48,075 nucleotides of DNA from Rhodobacter sp. (GCA_020251025.1 JADCDI010000089.1:1-48075); one strand, 5' to 3'; positions 8,053 through 18,709 are shown, numbered from the stretch's first letter. Notes: generated by a model not told the origin, from the sequence alone. Program-made: numbers and translations.

Positions 8053-9441
8053 TCAGGCGTGGATCGCCCCGTCGCCGCAGGCAAGCGCCGCCTCGTGCAT
8101 GGCTTCGGAAAAGGTCGGGTGGGCATGGCATGTCAGCGCCAGGTCCTGGGCGGAGGCACCGAATTCCATCGCCACACAGACCTCATGGATAAGATCGCCC
8201 GCCGCCGGGCCGATCAGATGGCAGCCCAGAATACGGTCGGTGTCCCTGTCGGCCAGAAGCTTGACAAAGCCTTCGCCCTGAAAGACCGATTTGGCACGGG
8301 CATTGCCCATGAAGCTGAACTTGCCGACCTTGTAGGCGCGGCCTTCGGCCTTCAGCTCTTCCTCGGTCTTGCCGACATTGGCGACTTCGGGGGTGGTGTA
8401 GATGACGCCGGGGATTGCGCCATAATTCACATGGCCTGCCTTGCCGGCAAGGATTTCGGCCAGGGCCATGCCCTCTTCCCCGGCCTTGTGGGCCAGCATC
8501 GGGCCGGGAATGGCATCGCCTATGGCATAGATGCCGGGCACGGTGGTGGCGAAATGACCATCGGTTTTCACCTGGCCGCGTGGCAACATCGCGACCCCCA
8601 GCGCCTCCAGCCCCAGACCGGCGGTATAGGGCTTGCGGCCCGTGGCCAGCAGCACGACATCGGCCTTTTGGCTGCCTGCGCTGCCGTCCTTTTTCAGGGT
8701 CCAGCGCACGGTGGCCCCGCCCTTGGCCTGATCCACGCCCTGCACGGCGGCACCCAGAACGAAGGTCAGGCCCTGCTTTGTCAGGATGCGCTGGAAGGCC
8801 CTGGCGATTTCGGCGTCCATTCCGGGGGTTATGGCATCAAGGTATTCGACAACCGTCACCTGCGCGCCCAGCCGGGCATAGACAGAGCCCATTTCCAGCC
8901 CGATCACCCCCGCCCCGATCACGACCATGGTCTTGGGGATTTTCCCCAGCGCCAGCGCGCCGGTCGAGGTGACGACCACGCTTTCATCCACCGTCACGCC
9001 GGGCAGGCTGGCGGGTTCAGAGCCGGTGGCAATGACGATGGATTTCGCCTGATGCACCTCTTGCCCGACCCTGACCTGGCCTGCGGCGGGAATGCTGCCC
9101 CAGCCCTTCAGCCAGGTGACCTTGTTCTTCCTGAACAGGAATTCGATGCCCTTGGTGTTCTGGCCCACCACATCGTCCCTGTAGCCCTGCATCTTCGCCC
9201 AATCCACCTTGGGGCTGGCGGTTATCAGGCCCATCTTTGCGAAATTCTCCTGCGCCTCGTGCAGCATGTGGCTGGCGTGCAGCAGCGCCTTCGAGGGGAT
9301 GCAGCCCACGTTCAGGCAGGTGCCGCCCAGGGTTTCGCGCCCCTCGACGACCGCGACCTTGAGCCCAAGCTGGGCGCAGCGGATGGCACAGATGTAGCCG
9401 CCGGGGCCTGCGCCGAGGATGATCACGTCAAAGCTGGCCAT
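8053..9441 (-). CDS. lpd: Dihydrolipoyl dehydrogenase (E3), 462 aa
   Basis: FAD-dependent flavoenzyme that reoxidises the lipoyl arms of the 2-oxoglutarate dehydrogenase complex with NAD+ (EC 1.8.1.4). The N-terminal FAD site is [20 protein letters not shown] (residues 6-25). The redox-active disulfide is C42/C47 in [13 protein letters not shown]. An NAD-binding motif [20 protein letters not shown] lies mid-protein, and the C-terminal active-site His-Glu motif is [13 protein letters not shown]. Length is typical. It is the last gene of the suc/odh operon, downstream of odhB and the MAPEG gene. Linkage to odhB marks it as the E3 of that complex rather than of pyruvate dehydrogenase, though it could serve both. 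Confidence 0.97.
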   Translation of the reverse strand: MASFDVIILGAGPGGYICAIRCAQLGLKVAVVEGRETLGGTCLNVGCIPSKALLHASHMLHEAQENFAKMGLITASPKVDWAKMQGYRDDVVGQNTKGIEFLFRKNKVTWLKGWGSIPAAGQVRVGQEVHQAKSIVIATGSEPASLPGVTVDESVVVTSTGALALGKIPKTMVVIGAGVIGLEMGSVYARLGAQVTVVEYLDAITPGMDAEIARAFQRILTKQGLTFVLGAAVQGVDQAKGGATVRWTLKKDGSAGSQKADVVLLATGRKPYTAGLGLEALGVAMLPRGQVKTDGHFATTVPGIYAIGDAIPGPMLAHKAGEEGMALAEILAGKAGHVNYGAIPGVIYTTPEVANVGKTEEELKAEGRAYKVGKFSFMGNARAKSVFQGEGFVKLLADRDTDRILGCHLIGPAAGDLIHEVCVAMEFGASAQDLALTCHAHPTFSEAMHEAALACGDGAIHA

Positions 9442-9468
9442 GGGTGGTTCCTTTCATTGAGCGGGGAA

Positions 9469-9538
9469 GGGGGGCTGTCTGCCCCCCGTCGCGGCGCTGC
9501 CGCGACTCCCCCCGAGGATATTTGTGAACAGGTAATGG
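9469..9538. repeat. Dispersed hairpin element (copy 1) between the MAPEG gene and lpd
   Basis: Two perfect stems in a row: GGGGGGC/GCCCCCC (9469-9487, loop TGTCT) and GTCGCGGC/GCCGCGAC (9488-9506). These are followed by CCCCCCGAGGATATTT then GTGAACAGG. The same G-run/C-run hairpin plus GAGGATATTTGTGAACAGG recurs at 42094-42146. It occurs inside what should be a single minus-strand transcript, so it may act in RNA processing or stability rather than termination. Confidence 0.7.
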
Positions 9539-9546
9539 GGCATGGG

Positions 9547-9957
9547 TCAGATCACGGCGGCCACGATCATTGCCATGGTCGCCGTAAAGCCCACCAGCCA
9601 GATGAGCGAGCGCCAGGGGACAAGGCCCATGGCATAGGCGGGAATGTAAAGGACGCGGGCGGCCAGATAGACCCAGGCGCAGGCGGCGGTGAATGGGGTG
9701 GATTGGTTCGAGAGCGTGGTGACGGTGACGGCGAGGGTGAAGAGGAGCAGCGCCTCGAAATGGTTGTTGAGCGCGCGCAGCAGGCGGCCTGTGACTGGGG
9801 AAAGCTGGTTCTGGATCGGCTGGCCCAGCGTCTGCGGATCGCGCGGGGACAGGGTTTTGGCGGTGCCCAGTTCCAGATTGGCGGGGACGGCCATGAGGAC
9901 GTACTGGACGAACTGGAGGAGGCCTGCGAGGGCGAGGGCGGTGAGTTCGGGGGTCAT
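9547..9957 (-). CDS. MAPEG family membrane protein, 136 aa
   Basis: Small integral membrane protein of the MAPEG family (membrane-associated proteins in eicosanoid and glutathione metabolism). Four hydrophobic spans are visible: LTALALAGLLQFVQYVLMAV near the N-terminus, FEALLLFTLAVTVTTL, FTAACAWVYLAARVLYIPAY and LIWLVGFTATMAMIVAAVI. The signature RALNNHFEALLLF with the Asn/Glu pair and the AARVLYIPAY stretch fit MAPEG. I choose the ATG at 9957, which overlaps the stop of the preceding 70-codon ORF as ATGA. It sits between odhB and lpd, but no role in the dehydrogenase complex is known to me. Confidence 0.85.
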   Translation of the reverse strand: MTPELTALALAGLLQFVQYVLMAVPANLELGTAKTLSPRDPQTLGQPIQNQLSPVTGRLLRALNNHFEALLLFTLAVTVTTLSNQSTPFTAACAWVYLAARVLYIPAYAMGLVPWRSLIWLVGFTATMAMIVAAVI

Positions 9958-10166
9958 GGTTTGGCCGGCTTGAGCAGGGTGGTGTGACGGACCGCGCAAG
10001 GGACATGACCGCGCCAATCAGCTTCACTGCGCCGGTGCCCTGCGACAATCGTGTTGTCGCAGCGGATCAGATACTCCCGGCCGTTGCCGTATGGTTGACC
10101 ATTCTCTTTGCAGTGCAGGTCCCCTTCGGCACCACAGGTCGTCTTGAAACCATGCCGCGTTGCCAT
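9954..10166 (-). CDS. Hypothetical protein, 70 aa, between odhB and the MAPEG gene
   Basis: Not recognised. The ORF starts with ATG three bases after the odhB stop codon and its TGA overlaps the MAPEG start (ATGA). This tight packing is the main argument that it is translated. The product is basic, with four Cys (two in the N-terminal 20 residues: TCGAEGDLHCKENGQ) and several His, and no membrane span or signal peptide. It could be a small metal-binding or DNA-binding protein, but nothing decides that. Its codon use looks less GC3-rich than that of odhB. It may also be a spurious frame that fills the odhB-MAPEG gap. Confidence 0.4.
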   Translation of the reverse strand: MATRHGFKTTCGAEGDLHCKENGQPYGNGREYLIRCDNTIVAGHRRSEADWRGHVPCAVRHTTLLKPAKP

Positions 10167-10169
10167 TCG

Positions 10170-11702
10170 CTAGATGTCCATCAGCAGCCTGCGCGGGTCT
10201 TCCAGCGCCTCTTTCACCCGGACAAGGAACGTCACCGCCCCCTTGCCGTCCACCACGCGGTGATCATAGCTCAAGGCCAGGTACATCATCGGGCGGATCA
10301 CGATCTGCCCGCCCACCACCACGGGGCGGTCCTGTATCTTGTGCATGCCCAGGATGCCCGATTGCGGCGGGTTCAGGATGGGCGAGGACATGAGTGAGCC
10401 GTAAACCCCGCCGTTGGAGATGGTGAAGCTGCCGCCCTGCAACTCGGCCATGCTCAGCTTGCCGTCGCGGGCGCGCAGGCCCAGTTCGGCGATCTTCTTT
10501 TCGATGGCGGCAAAGCTCATGCTGTCGGCGTCGCGCACCACGGGCACGACAAGGCCCGAAGGCGTGCCCACGGCCACGCCCATGTGGACGTAATTCTTGT
10601 AGACCACATCGGTGCCGTCGATTTCCGCGTTCACCTCGGGCACCTCGGCCAGGGCATGGCAGCAGGCCTTGACGAAGAAGGACATGAAGCCCAGCTTCAC
10701 GCCATGCTTCTTTTCAAACAAGTCCTTGTATTCATTTCGTAATGCCATGATGGCCGACATGTCGGCCTCGTTATAGGTCGTCAGCATCGCGGCGGTGTTC
10801 TGGGCATCCTTCAGGCGGCGGGCGATGGTCTGGCGCAGGCGGGTCATTTTCACCCGTTCCTCGCGCGCGGCGTCATCGGCAGGCACTGCGGCGCGGGGGG
10901 CGGCGGCGACCGGGGCCGCCGCCGGGGCGGGTGCCATGGCGGCTGCGGCAACGGCGCGGGCGACATCGTCTTTCATGACGCGGCCGTCGCGGCCGGTGCC
11001 GGTGACGGCATCGCGGCTGATCCCGGCCTCGGCCATGGCTTTTCTGGCGGCCGGGGCATCTTCGATATCCCGCGCCGGCGCAGGTGCCGGTGCCGGTGCC
11101 GGGGTGCTGGCGGCCGCCGCCGGGGCAGGGGCTGCGGCGGGGGCCGTGACTGCGGTTGCGGCATCGGTGGAAATTGCGGCAAGCCGTGCGTTTGCGGCCA
11201 CCGTGGCCCCTTCGGCGGCGAAGATTTCCGCCAGAACACCGGCTGCGGGCGAGGGCACCTCGACCGAGACCTTGTCCGTCTCCAGCTCGCACAGCATTTC
11301 ATCCTGTGCCACCCTGTCCCCCGGTTTCTTGAACCAGGTCGACACTGTCGCCTCGGACACGCTTTCGCCCAGCGTCGGAACCATAACTTCGATCATCTTG
11401 CCCTCTTTCGCGCCGGGCCTGGCCGCGGCGTCCCTTGATGTGTCATTCCGGGCCGGGGTTGCGGACCCTTCGCCCACCTGCGCCAGAAGGGCCGCGACAC
11501 CAACGGTCGTGCCTTCGGGGGCGACAATTTCCGCAAGGTGCCCGGCCACCGGGCTTGGCACCTCGACCGTGACCTTGTCAGTCTCCAGCTCGCACAGCAT
11601 TTCGTCCACCGCGACGGGGTCGCCCACCTTCTTGTACCAGGTGGCGACGGTTGCCTCGGTGACGCTTTCGCCCAGCGCGGGAACGCGGATCTCAACCGCC
11701 AT
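10170..11702 (-). CDS. odhB: Dihydrolipoyllysine succinyltransferase (E2 of 2-oxoglutarate dehydrogenase), 510 aa
   Basis: Forms the core of the 2-oxoglutarate dehydrogenase complex and transfers succinyl groups from lipoyl-lysine to CoA (EC 2.3.1.61). Unusually it carries two lipoyl domains, at about 2-77 and 103-178, each with CELETDKV(T/S)VEVPSP and lipoyl-accepting K43 and K144. An Ala/Pro-rich linker (about 180-212) leads to the E3-binding domain (about 213-252, [19 protein letters not shown]). A second Ala/Pro linker leads to the catalytic domain (about 283-510), with [13 protein letters not shown] and the active-site motif [13 protein letters not shown]. The start at 11702 gives the standard N-terminus [14 protein letters not shown] and overlaps the sucA 3' end by 11 bp, suggesting translational coupling. 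Confidence 0.96.
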   Translation of the reverse strand: MAVEIRVPALGESVTEATVATWYKKVGDPVAVDEMLCELETDKVTVEVPSPVAGHLAEIVAPEGTTVGVAALLAQVGEGSATPARNDTSRDAAARPGAKEGKMIEVMVPTLGESVSEATVSTWFKKPGDRVAQDEMLCELETDKVSVEVPSPAAGVLAEIFAAEGATVAANARLAAISTDAATAVTAPAAAPAPAAAASTPAPAPAPAPARDIEDAPAARKAMAEAGISRDAVTGTGRDGRVMKDDVARAVAAAAMAPAPAAAPVAAAPRAAVPADDAAREERVKMTRLRQTIARRLKDAQNTAAMLTTYNEADMSAIMALRNEYKDLFEKKHGVKLGFMSFFVKACCHALAEVPEVNAEIDGTDVVYKNYVHMGVAVGTPSGLVVPVVRDADSMSFAAIEKKIAELGLRARDGKLSMAELQGGSFTISNGGVYGSLMSSPILNPPQSGILGMHKIQDRPVVVGGQIVIRPMMYLALSYDHRVVDGKGAVTFLVRVKEALEDPRRLLMDI

Positions 11703-14700
11703 CCTTGCCCCCGTCATCCCTGCCGCCGCCATTCCTGCCGCCGAACGTCAGCGCATCGTTCACCAGTGCGGCCTGTTCCGCCTTGTGGCGGCTGGCCAGG
11801 CCTGTGGCGGGCGCGGCCGAGGCCGCACGCCCGGCATAGACGGCGCGGCCATGCACGGCACCGATGCGCCCCAGCACCCATTCCAGGTTCGGCTCCAGAA
11901 AGCTCCATGCGCCCTGGTTCTTGGGTTCTTCCTGGCACCAGACGATTTCAGCAGTCTTGAAGCGTTCCAGCTCTTTCACCAGGCTCAGCGCCGGGAAGGG
12001 ATAGAATTGCTCGATCCGCAGCAGATAGACATCGTCCAGGCCCCGCGCATCGCGTTCCGCCAGCAGATCGAAATAGACCTTGCCCGAGCACAGCACGACG
12101 CGCCGGATTGCGGCATCGGGCTTGAGCACCGTTCCGGAATGGCCTTTTTCGGCATCATCCCACAAGACACGGTGGAAGCTGGACCCCGTGGTGAAATCCG
12201 CAGCGTCCGAGATGCACAGCGGATGGCGCAGCAGCGATTTCGGCGTCATCAGCACCAGCGGCTTGCGGAAGGTGCGGTGAATCTGGCGGCGCAGGATGTG
12301 GAAATAGTTGGCGGGCGTTGTGCAGTTCGCCACGATCCAGTTGTCATTTGCCGACATCTGCAGGAAACGTTCCAGGCGCGCGCTGGAATGTTCCGGCCCC
12401 TGGCCTTCGAAACCATGCGGCAGCAGGCAGACAAGACCCGACATGCGCAACCATTTGGATTCGCCCGAGTTGATGAACTGATCGAACATGATTTGCGCAC
12501 CATTGGCGAAATCGCCGAACTGCGCTTCCCACATCACCAGCGCGTTCGGTTCGGCCAGAGAATATCCATATTCGAACCCCAGCACCGCATATTCCGACAG
12601 CATGGAATCGATCACCTCGTACCGCGCCTGTCCGGCACGGATGTGGTTGAGCGGATAATGGCGTTCCTCGGTGCCCTGATCGATGAAGGCGGAATGACGC
12701 TGGCTGAAGGTGCCGCGCGTGCAATCCTGCCCCGAAAGACGCACCGGGAAACCTTCGGTCAGCAGGCTGCCGAAAGCGAGGGCCTCGGCCGTGGCCCAGT
12801 CAAAGCCTGTGCCGGTGGCAAACATGCCCGCTTTCGCCTCGAGCTGGCGGCCCACGGTCTTGTGCAGATCAAAGCCTGCGGGAACGCGGGTCAGCGCCGC
12901 GCCCACCTCGGCCAGCGTTGCGGGCGAGATGGCGGTTTCGCCGCGCTGGTAATTCTCCAGATCCTTGGTGCCAAGGTTCTTCCAGCGCCCGTCCAGCCAG
13001 TCTGCCTTGTTGGGCTTGTAGTCCTTGCCAACCTCGAATTCCTCGTTCAGGCGGGCCTGGAAGGCTGCCTTCATATCCTCGATCTCGCCTTCGGGGATCA
13101 GGCCGTCGCGCACCAGACGTTCGGTGTAAAGCTGCAGCGTGGTCTTCTGGCGGCGGATGCGGGTGTACATCGCCGGGTTGGTGAACATCGGCTCGTCGCC
13201 TTCGTTATGGCCGAAGCGGCGATAGCAGAAGATGTCAAGCACCACGTCCTTGTGAAACTTCTGGCGGAACTCGGTGGCGACACGGGCGGCATGCACCACC
13301 GCCTCGGGATCATCGCCGTTGACGTGGAAAATCGGTGCCTCGACCATCAGCGCGATATCGGTCGGGTAGGGTGACGAGCGGCTGAAGGACGGCGCGGTGG
13401 TGAACCCGATCTGGTTGTTGACGACAATGTGGATCGTCCCGCCGGTGCGGTGGCCGACCAGACCCGACAGGCCGAAGCATTCCGCCACAACGCCCTGACC
13501 GGCAAAGGCGGCATCGCCGTGCAGCAGCACGGGCAGCACCTGGTCGCGGGCCTTGTCGCCCAGCTGTTCCTGCTTGGCACGAACCTTGCCCAGAACGACG
13601 GGGTTCACCGCCTCCAGATGGCTGGGGTTCGCGGTCAGGGACAGGTGAACGGTGTTGCCGTCAAAGGTGCGGTCGCTGGACGCACCAAGGTGATATTTCA
13701 CATCGCCCGATCCATCGACATCTTCGGGCTTGAAGCTGCCGCCCTGAAATTCGTTGAAGATGGCGCGGAACGGCTTCATCAGCACATTGGCCAGCACCGA
13801 CAGGCGGCCCCGGTGCGGCATGCCGATGACAATCTCCTTCACCCCCAGCGCACCGCCGCGCTTGATGATCTGTTCCATCGCCGGGATCAGGCTTTCGCCA
13901 CCGTCAAGGCCAAAGCGCTTGGTGCCCATGTACTTGACATGCAGGAACTTCTCAAAGCCTTCGGCTTCGACCAGCTTGTTCAGGATCGCCTTGCGCCCTT
14001 CGCGGGTAAAGGCAATTTCCTTGCCATAGCCTTCGATGCGTTCCTTGAGCCAGGCGGCCTGTTCGGGGTTGGAAATGTGCATGTATTGCAGCGCGAAGGT
14101 GCCGCAATAGGTGCGCTTGACGATCTCCAGTATCTCGCGCAGCGAGGCGTGCTGCAGGCCCAGCACATTGTCGATGAAGATGGGCCGGTCCATGTCGGCG
14201 TCAGAGAAGCCGTAGGATTTCGGATCAAGCTCGGGCTGGTTTGACCGGTCTGTCATGCCCAGAGGATCCAGATCGGCGGCCAGATGGCCCCGGATGCGAT
14301 AGGCGCGGATCAGCATGATGGCACGGATGGAATCAAGCACCGCACGCTCGATCTGGGCGTCGGTGACCGTTGCCCCGGTTTCGGCGGCTTTGGCGGCGAT
14401 TTTTGCGGCGGCGGCGCGGGCATCCTTGGCCGGTGCCTGCTGTGGCCAGTCGCCGGTCAGGGCCGATGTCAGCTCATCGGCGGGCTGCGGCGGCCAGTCT
14501 GGGCGGGCCCAACTGGGGCCATTGGCCTGCCGCTTTGCATCAATCTCGCTGTCCCCCAGCGCCTTGAAGAAGGCGGCCCAGCCGGCATCGACGCTGGCCG
14601 GATCGGCGGCGTGGCGGGCGGCAAGCTGATCAATGTAATCGGCGTTCGCACCATCCATGAAGGCCTGGGCGTGGAACTGGTCGTTGGGGGTGTGGTCGGT

Positions 14701-14703
14701 CAT
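11692..14703 (-). CDS. sucA: 2-oxoglutarate dehydrogenase E1 component, 1003 aa
   Basis: Thiamine-diphosphate-dependent decarboxylase that commits 2-oxoglutarate to succinyl-CoA (EC 1.2.4.2). The N-terminal region has the E1o signature [13 protein letters not shown] (about 15-27). The TPP region includes [15 protein letters not shown] and [20 protein letters not shown], and the catalytic middle has [11 protein letters not shown]. The transketolase-like pyrimidine domain includes [14 protein letters not shown] and [16 protein letters not shown]. The C-terminal part has [12 protein letters not shown], then a short Gly/Asp-rich tail. The ATG at 14703 is preceded by GAGGT and overlaps the stop of the upstream exported-protein gene as ATGA. 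Length is near the usual 930-1000 aa. Confidence 0.97.
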   Translation of the reverse strand: MTDHTPNDQFHAQAFMDGANADYIDQLAARHAADPASVDAGWAAFFKALGDSEIDAKRQANGPSWARPDWPPQPADELTSALTGDWPQQAPAKDARAAAAKIAAKAAETGATVTDAQIERAVLDSIRAIMLIRAYRIRGHLAADLDPLGMTDRSNQPELDPKSYGFSDADMDRPIFIDNVLGLQHASLREILEIVKRTYCGTFALQYMHISNPEQAAWLKERIEGYGKEIAFTREGRKAILNKLVEAEGFEKFLHVKYMGTKRFGLDGGESLIPAMEQIIKRGGALGVKEIVIGMPHRGRLSVLANVLMKPFRAIFNEFQGGSFKPEDVDGSGDVKYHLGASSDRTFDGNTVHLSLTANPSHLEAVNPVVLGKVRAKQEQLGDKARDQVLPVLLHGDAAFAGQGVVAECFGLSGLVGHRTGGTIHIVVNNQIGFTTAPSFSRSSPYPTDIALMVEAPIFHVNGDDPEAVVHAARVATEFRQKFHKDVVLDIFCYRRFGHNEGDEPMFTNPAMYTRIRRQKTTLQLYTERLVRDGLIPEGEIEDMKAAFQARLNEEFEVGKDYKPNKADWLDGRWKNLGTKDLENYQRGETAISPATLAEVGAALTRVPAGFDLHKTVGRQLEAKAGMFATGTGFDWATAEALAFGSLLTEGFPVRLSGQDCTRGTFSQRHSAFIDQGTEERHYPLNHIRAGQARYEVIDSMLSEYAVLGFEYGYSLAEPNALVMWEAQFGDFANGAQIMFDQFINSGESKWLRMSGLVCLLPHGFEGQGPEHSSARLERFLQMSANDNWIVANCTTPANYFHILRRQIHRTFRKPLVLMTPKSLLRHPLCISDAADFTTGSSFHRVLWDDAEKGHSGTVLKPDAAIRRVVLCSGKVYFDLLAERDARGLDDVYLLRIEQFYPFPALSLVKELERFKTAEIVWCQEEPKNQGAWSFLEPNLEWVLGRIGAVHGRAVYAGRAASAAPATGLASRHKAEQAALVNDALTFGGRNGGGRDDGGKDGG

Positions 14704-15299
14704 GGTGTTACCTCGGAGGAGGGGGCGACGAAGGTCGCGACAAAGCGGTGGTTTTCGAGTAAATCCCATTCATCAGGCGCGAACGCGGAAACCTCGTGCG
14801 CCGAGATGCGAAGTCCGTTCTCTTCGAGGCGCAGACGCCGGATCTCGCCTTGCTTTGCAAACGCTGCAGGCCCGATCATAGAGGCCAGTTCGTCAAGCAT
14901 CGGACGTGAGGACACGACAAGGCAGTATCGGCGCCCATACGCTGTTCCGATCTCAACCGATGTATCGCCGACCTGGAAAAAGACCGTGCCATCCTTGGCT
15001 GTCTCGGTTGCCAGTTCACGTGCCCAGGTCTTGGTTGCTTGCCACGTCTCGGGCTGGTCGCCGTCCAGATTACCGACGAACATGTGCGCCGCCCGAAAAT
15101 CCGTGGCTGCCGCCGGGTTGTTGTTCCGATCCCAGCCTGTATTGGCGAACCATGTGATCAATGCGGGTTCCGAATGATCCGGCTCAGAGCAAATGAGGGC
15201 ATCTTTCGCTGTCTGCGCCGCCGCCAGGGTAGCTGAAAGGGCGCAGAGGCCCGCAATCGTGATAAGACCTGCTGAGGTACGGCGAGACGACACAATCAC
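14700..15299 (-). CDS. Hypothetical exported protein between sucD and sucA, 199 aa
   Basis: No family recognised. A cleavable signal peptide is likely: basic start (VSSRRTS), hydrophobic core ([17 protein letters not shown]), then AAAQ near residues 26-29. The mature part is about 170 residues with Cys in [11 protein letters not shown] and RRYCLVVSS, which could form one disulfide in the periplasm, and a Trp/Asn-rich segment ([13 protein letters not shown]). The GTG start at 15299 overlaps the sucD stop (GTGA), and its own stop overlaps the sucA start (ATGA). It is therefore translationally coupled to two TCA genes. An exported protein in this position is odd; it may be a hitch-hiking accessory gene using the suc promoter. 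Confidence 0.75.
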   Translation of the reverse strand: MIVSSRRTSAGLITIAGLCALSATLAAAQTAKDALICSEPDHSEPALITWFANTGWDRNNNPAAATDFRAAHMFVGNLDGDQPETWQATKTWARELATETAKDGTVFFQVGDTSVEIGTAYGRRYCLVVSSRPMLDELASMIGPAAFAKQGEIRRLRLEENGLRISAHEVSAFAPDEWDLLENHRFVATFVAPSSEVTP

Positions 15300-16180
15300 C
15301 CCCCCCTCGCCTGCATCACCGCCTGCCCCAGCCCCGCCGGGCTGTCGGCGACCACGATCCCGGCGCGCTTCATCGCCTCGATCTTGCTTTCGGCGTCGCC
15401 CTTGCCGCCGGCCACGATGGCCCCGGCGTGGCCCATGCGGCGGCCCTTCGGTGCGGTGCGGCCGGCGATGAAGCCCGCCGTGGGCTTCCAGCGGCCGCGC
15501 CGCTTCTCATCGGCCAGGAACTGGGCTGCGTCTTCCTCTGCCGTGCCGCCGATTTCGCCGATCATGATGATGGAATGCGTTTCGGGGTCGGCCAGGAACA
15601 ATTCCAGCACGTCGATGTGTTCGGTGCCCTTGATCGGATCACCCCCGATGCCCACGGCGGTGGACTGGCCCAGGCCCAGATCAGAGGTTTGCTTGACGGC
15701 CTCATAGGTCAGCGTGCCGGAGCGCGAGACGACGCCGACCGAACCCCGCTTGTGGATATGGCCGGGCATGATGCCGATCTTGCAGGCGCCCGGCGTGATG
15801 ACGCCGGGGCAGTTCGGCCCGATCAGGCGGGATTTGGAGCCTTCCAGCGTACGTTTGACCTTCATCATGTCCAGCACCGGAATGCCTTCGGTGATGCAGA
15901 CGATCAGCTCCATTCCGGCATCGATGGCCTCAAGGATCGAATCGGCGGCGAAGGGCGGCGGCACGTAGATGACGGTGGCATTCGCCCCGGTCACCGCCCG
16001 CGCCTCGTGCACCGAGTTGAACACGGGCAGGCCGAGGTGTTCGGTGCCCCCTTTGCCGGGCGTCACGCCGCCAACCATCTTCGTCCCATAGGCGATGGCC
16101 TGTTCGGAATGGAAGGTGCCCTGGCTGCCGGTGAAGCCCTGGCAGATGACCTTTGTGTGTTCGTTGACAAGGATGGACAT
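15296..16180 (-). CDS. sucD: Succinate-CoA ligase alpha subunit, 294 aa
   Basis: CoA-binding, phosphohistidine-bearing subunit of succinyl-CoA synthetase, which makes ATP or GTP from succinyl-CoA (EC 6.2.1.5). The N-terminal CoA-binding Rossmann region begins [18 protein letters not shown], and [18 protein letters not shown] and [11 protein letters not shown] follow. The active-site histidine is in [13 protein letters not shown] near residue 249. Length is standard. The gene is normally adjacent to sucC, but here 1.2 kb separates them. That interval holds a small exported-protein ORF, a diverged copy of the first 55 codons of sucD, and an antisense HigB-HigA gene. The intact sucD begins 18 bp from a palindromic operator, so it may now need its own promoter. 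Confidence 0.97.
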   Translation of the reverse strand: MSILVNEHTKVICQGFTGSQGTFHSEQAIAYGTKMVGGVTPGKGGTEHLGLPVFNSVHEARAVTGANATVIYVPPPFAADSILEAIDAGMELIVCITEGIPVLDMMKVKRTLEGSKSRLIGPNCPGVITPGACKIGIMPGHIHKRGSVGVVSRSGTLTYEAVKQTSDLGLGQSTAVGIGGDPIKGTEHIDVLELFLADPETHSIIMIGEIGGTAEEDAAQFLADEKRRGRWKPTAGFIAGRTAPKGRRMGHAGAIVAGGKGDAESKIEAMKRAGIVVADSPAGLGQAVMQARGG

Positions 16181-16197
16181 GCTGGTTCCCTAGGCTT

Positions 16198-16248
16198 GTA
16201 TCACGGCGTGATACGGAAATTGCGGGCGGATGTATCATGGCGTGATAC
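16198..16248. promoter_or_regulatory. Two tandem palindromic operators between sucD and the HigB-HigA gene
   Basis: GTATCACGGCGTGATAC at 16198-16214 is a perfect palindrome around a central G. GTATCATGGCGTGATAC at 16232-16248 is the same site with one arm mismatch. Their centres are 34 bp apart. The second ends 10 bp before the toxin-antitoxin ATG, the usual place for autoregulation by HigA or the HigBA complex. The first is only 18 bp upstream of the sucD ATG, so repressor binding could also affect sucD expression. Binding by HigA is inference from position. Confidence 0.75.
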
Positions 16249-16257
16249 AGATGGCGG

Positions 16258-16872
16258 ATGATTGTGTCGGTGAAGGACACGACGTTGGTGATGCTGCTTG
16301 CCGGGCAAGTACCCAAGCGCTTTCCGAACGACCTCGTGTCCGTTGTGGAGCGCCGGATGACGTCGCTTGTGCTGGCGCAGCGTGTCGAAGACTTGCGCTA
16401 TCCGCCGGGTCATCGGCTTGAACTGCTCAAAAGCGACAGGGCGGGGCAGCATTCCATCCGCGTCAACGATCAGTGGCGCATCTGCTTTCGCTGGCTGGAT
16501 GACGGCGCGCATGCTGTTGAACTTGTGGACTATCACCGGGAGATGACCATGGACATCCGCTTTGCCGGGCCCGTCCATCCGGGAGAGATGCTGCGGGAGG
16601 AATTCATGCTTGCGCTCGGGCTTACGGCCGGAAAGGTTGCGCGCGACATCCGCGTACCGCGCACGCGGATCGAACGGCTGGTGCGCGAGGAAACGGCGCT
16701 GACCGTGGATACGGCGCTGCGTCTGGTGCGCTATTTCCGCATGTCGGACGGGTATTGGGTGAACATGCAGGGGCTCTACGACATCAACATGCTGCACAAC
16801 GACGCCGCCTATCAGGCCAGGGTCAATGCGATTGTGCCTTTGGCGGGCAGGGATTGGGAGGATGCGGCCTGA
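16258..16872 (+). CDS. HigB-HigA toxin-antitoxin encoded as one continuous ORF, 204 aa
   Basis: Residues 1-93 are a RelE-superfamily HigB toxin, a ribosome-dependent mRNA interferase. Family signatures are VEDLRYPPGHRLELLKSDRA, QHSIRVNDQWRICFRW and the usual C-terminal end VELVDYH. Residues from M96 or M98 on are a HigA antitoxin with an XRE-type helix-turn-helix: VHPGEMLREEFML, ARDIRVPRTRIERLVREE, TALRLVRYF, YWVNMQGLYD. The toxin normally ends in VDYH followed by a stop; here the frame runs on (CAC CGG GAG ATG), fusing the two. An internal GGGAG with ATG 6 bases later could also give separate antitoxin. The gene lies antisense inside the suc operon. Both halves look intact. Confidence 0.88.
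   Translation: MIVSVKDTTLVMLLAGQVPKRFPNDLVSVVERRMTSLVLAQRVEDLRYPPGHRLELLKSDRAGQHSIRVNDQWRICFRWLDDGAHAVELVDYHREMTMDIRFAGPVHPGEMLREEFMLALGLTAGKVARDIRVPRTRIERLVREETALTVDTALRLVRYFRMSDGYWVNMQGLYDINMLHNDAAYQARVNAIVPLAGRDWEDAA
16538..16551 (+). promoter_or_regulatory. Internal ribosome-binding site for the HigA part
   Basis: GGGAG (16538-16542) is followed by in-frame ATG codons at 16543 and 16549. The second is 6 bases after the Shine-Dalgarno-like sequence. It could direct a free antitoxin of 107 aa (from residue 98 of the fusion) in addition to the full-length fusion. Whether it is used cannot be decided from sequence. Confidence 0.5.
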
Positions 16873-16903
16873 CGGATTGAGTAGTGAGACAGCGCGCATC
16901 TGG

Positions 16904-17071
16904 TTATGCCCTTTGCGCCTGCATGGTTTCCGCAACAGCACCCCTGGTTTCCGCCGTCCTGCCGACCATCCTGGTGCCATGGGCGATGGCCTGTTCGATG
17001 TGTAACTTGCCTTGGCCGTCGGCGATGCCCTGGCAGGTGACTTGGGTGGTTTCGTTGACAAGTACGGCCAT
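16904..17071 (-). pseudogene. Degenerate duplicate of the sucD 5' end
   Basis: Reads [15 protein letters not shown]... and aligns without gaps to the first 38 residues of SucD with 23 identities. The corresponding 107 bp match the intact sucD start at 83 positions by hand count. Similarity fades after about codon 40 ([10 protein letters not shown]), and the frame ends 15 codons later, without the SucD catalytic part. It begins 16 bp after the stop of the small exported-protein gene that overlaps sucC. It therefore occupies the place where the sucD start is expected in a sucC-X-sucD operon. It could be the relic of an insertion that moved the HigB-HigA gene in and displaced sucD, or an imported fragment. 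Confidence 0.85.
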
Positions 17072-17087
17072 GGAAAGGTTCCCTGCG

Positions 17088-17407
17088 TCAGTATTGCATG
17101 CCGAGCCGATTGGCGCGCGCAGATACAATCATCGCTCTAACTTCAATTCGAAGCATATTTCTGAGGCCATCAATAGCGGCCATGCTACTTGATCCCGCTT
17201 CAGCAAGTAGTGCTTGGCGCTCTGCAAAACACACTGAATCCAAGAGGACTTCCGCTAAGTCTAGCATATTGTCCATGTGGGGCTCGAAATCGACTGCCGC
17301 CTTCAAATAACAAGCGAACAAGGCCTGTCCTGCTTTGGTTTCGGCGTTTGCGATGTTTGACATTGCAAGAATGCAAATTCCAAGCGAAGGGCCAATTCGA
17401 CTACCAG

Positions 17408-17411
<4 letters not shown>
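17088..17411 (-). CDS. Small hypothetical exported protein after sucC, 107 aa
   Basis: No family recognised. A short signal peptide is likely (basic MTGSRIG, then [16 protein letters not shown] with cleavage near residue 23). The mature part is helical-looking with two Cys (FACYLKAAV and DSVCFAERQ). The GTG start overlaps the sucC stop codon (GTGA), the same coupling seen after sucD. The DNA is conspicuously lower in GC than its neighbours (roughly half GC by eye against about two-thirds) and uses rare A/T-ending codons. This suggests recent acquisition together with the adjoining sucD fragment and toxin-antitoxin gene. Confidence 0.65.
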
Positions 17412-18601
<1,190 letters not shown>

Positions 18602-18709
18602 GGTGGCGTCCCGTCGGATGATGTCCTGCGGGCCTGATGCCACAGAAAAAGGCGGGCGCAAAACGCCAACTGGCGGATCAGCGCGGATCGGGGCAGAAAA
18701 GCGCAATTT

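Noticed and set aside
6236-8131. Upstream extension of the FYDLN-acid frame (743 codons in total)
   Set aside because: Only the last 111 codons match a family. The rest is antisense to the peptidase and GntR genes and is compositionally repeat-like.
7798-9987. 729-codon plus-strand frame over lpd
   Set aside because: Antisense to lpd with no recognisable domains. lpd on the minus strand explains the region.
10795-13374. Very long plus-strand ORF (859 codons) opposite odhB and sucA
   Set aside because: It runs antisense to two unmistakable TCA genes. Its translation is Ala/Thr/Ser and His/Arg-rich, with no domain. It is a GC-bias shadow.
16201-17061. 286-codon minus-strand frame antisense to HigB-HigA
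   Set aside because: Only shows a frame-shifted copy of the sucD fragment region at its start. The rest is a shadow of the HigB-HigA gene.
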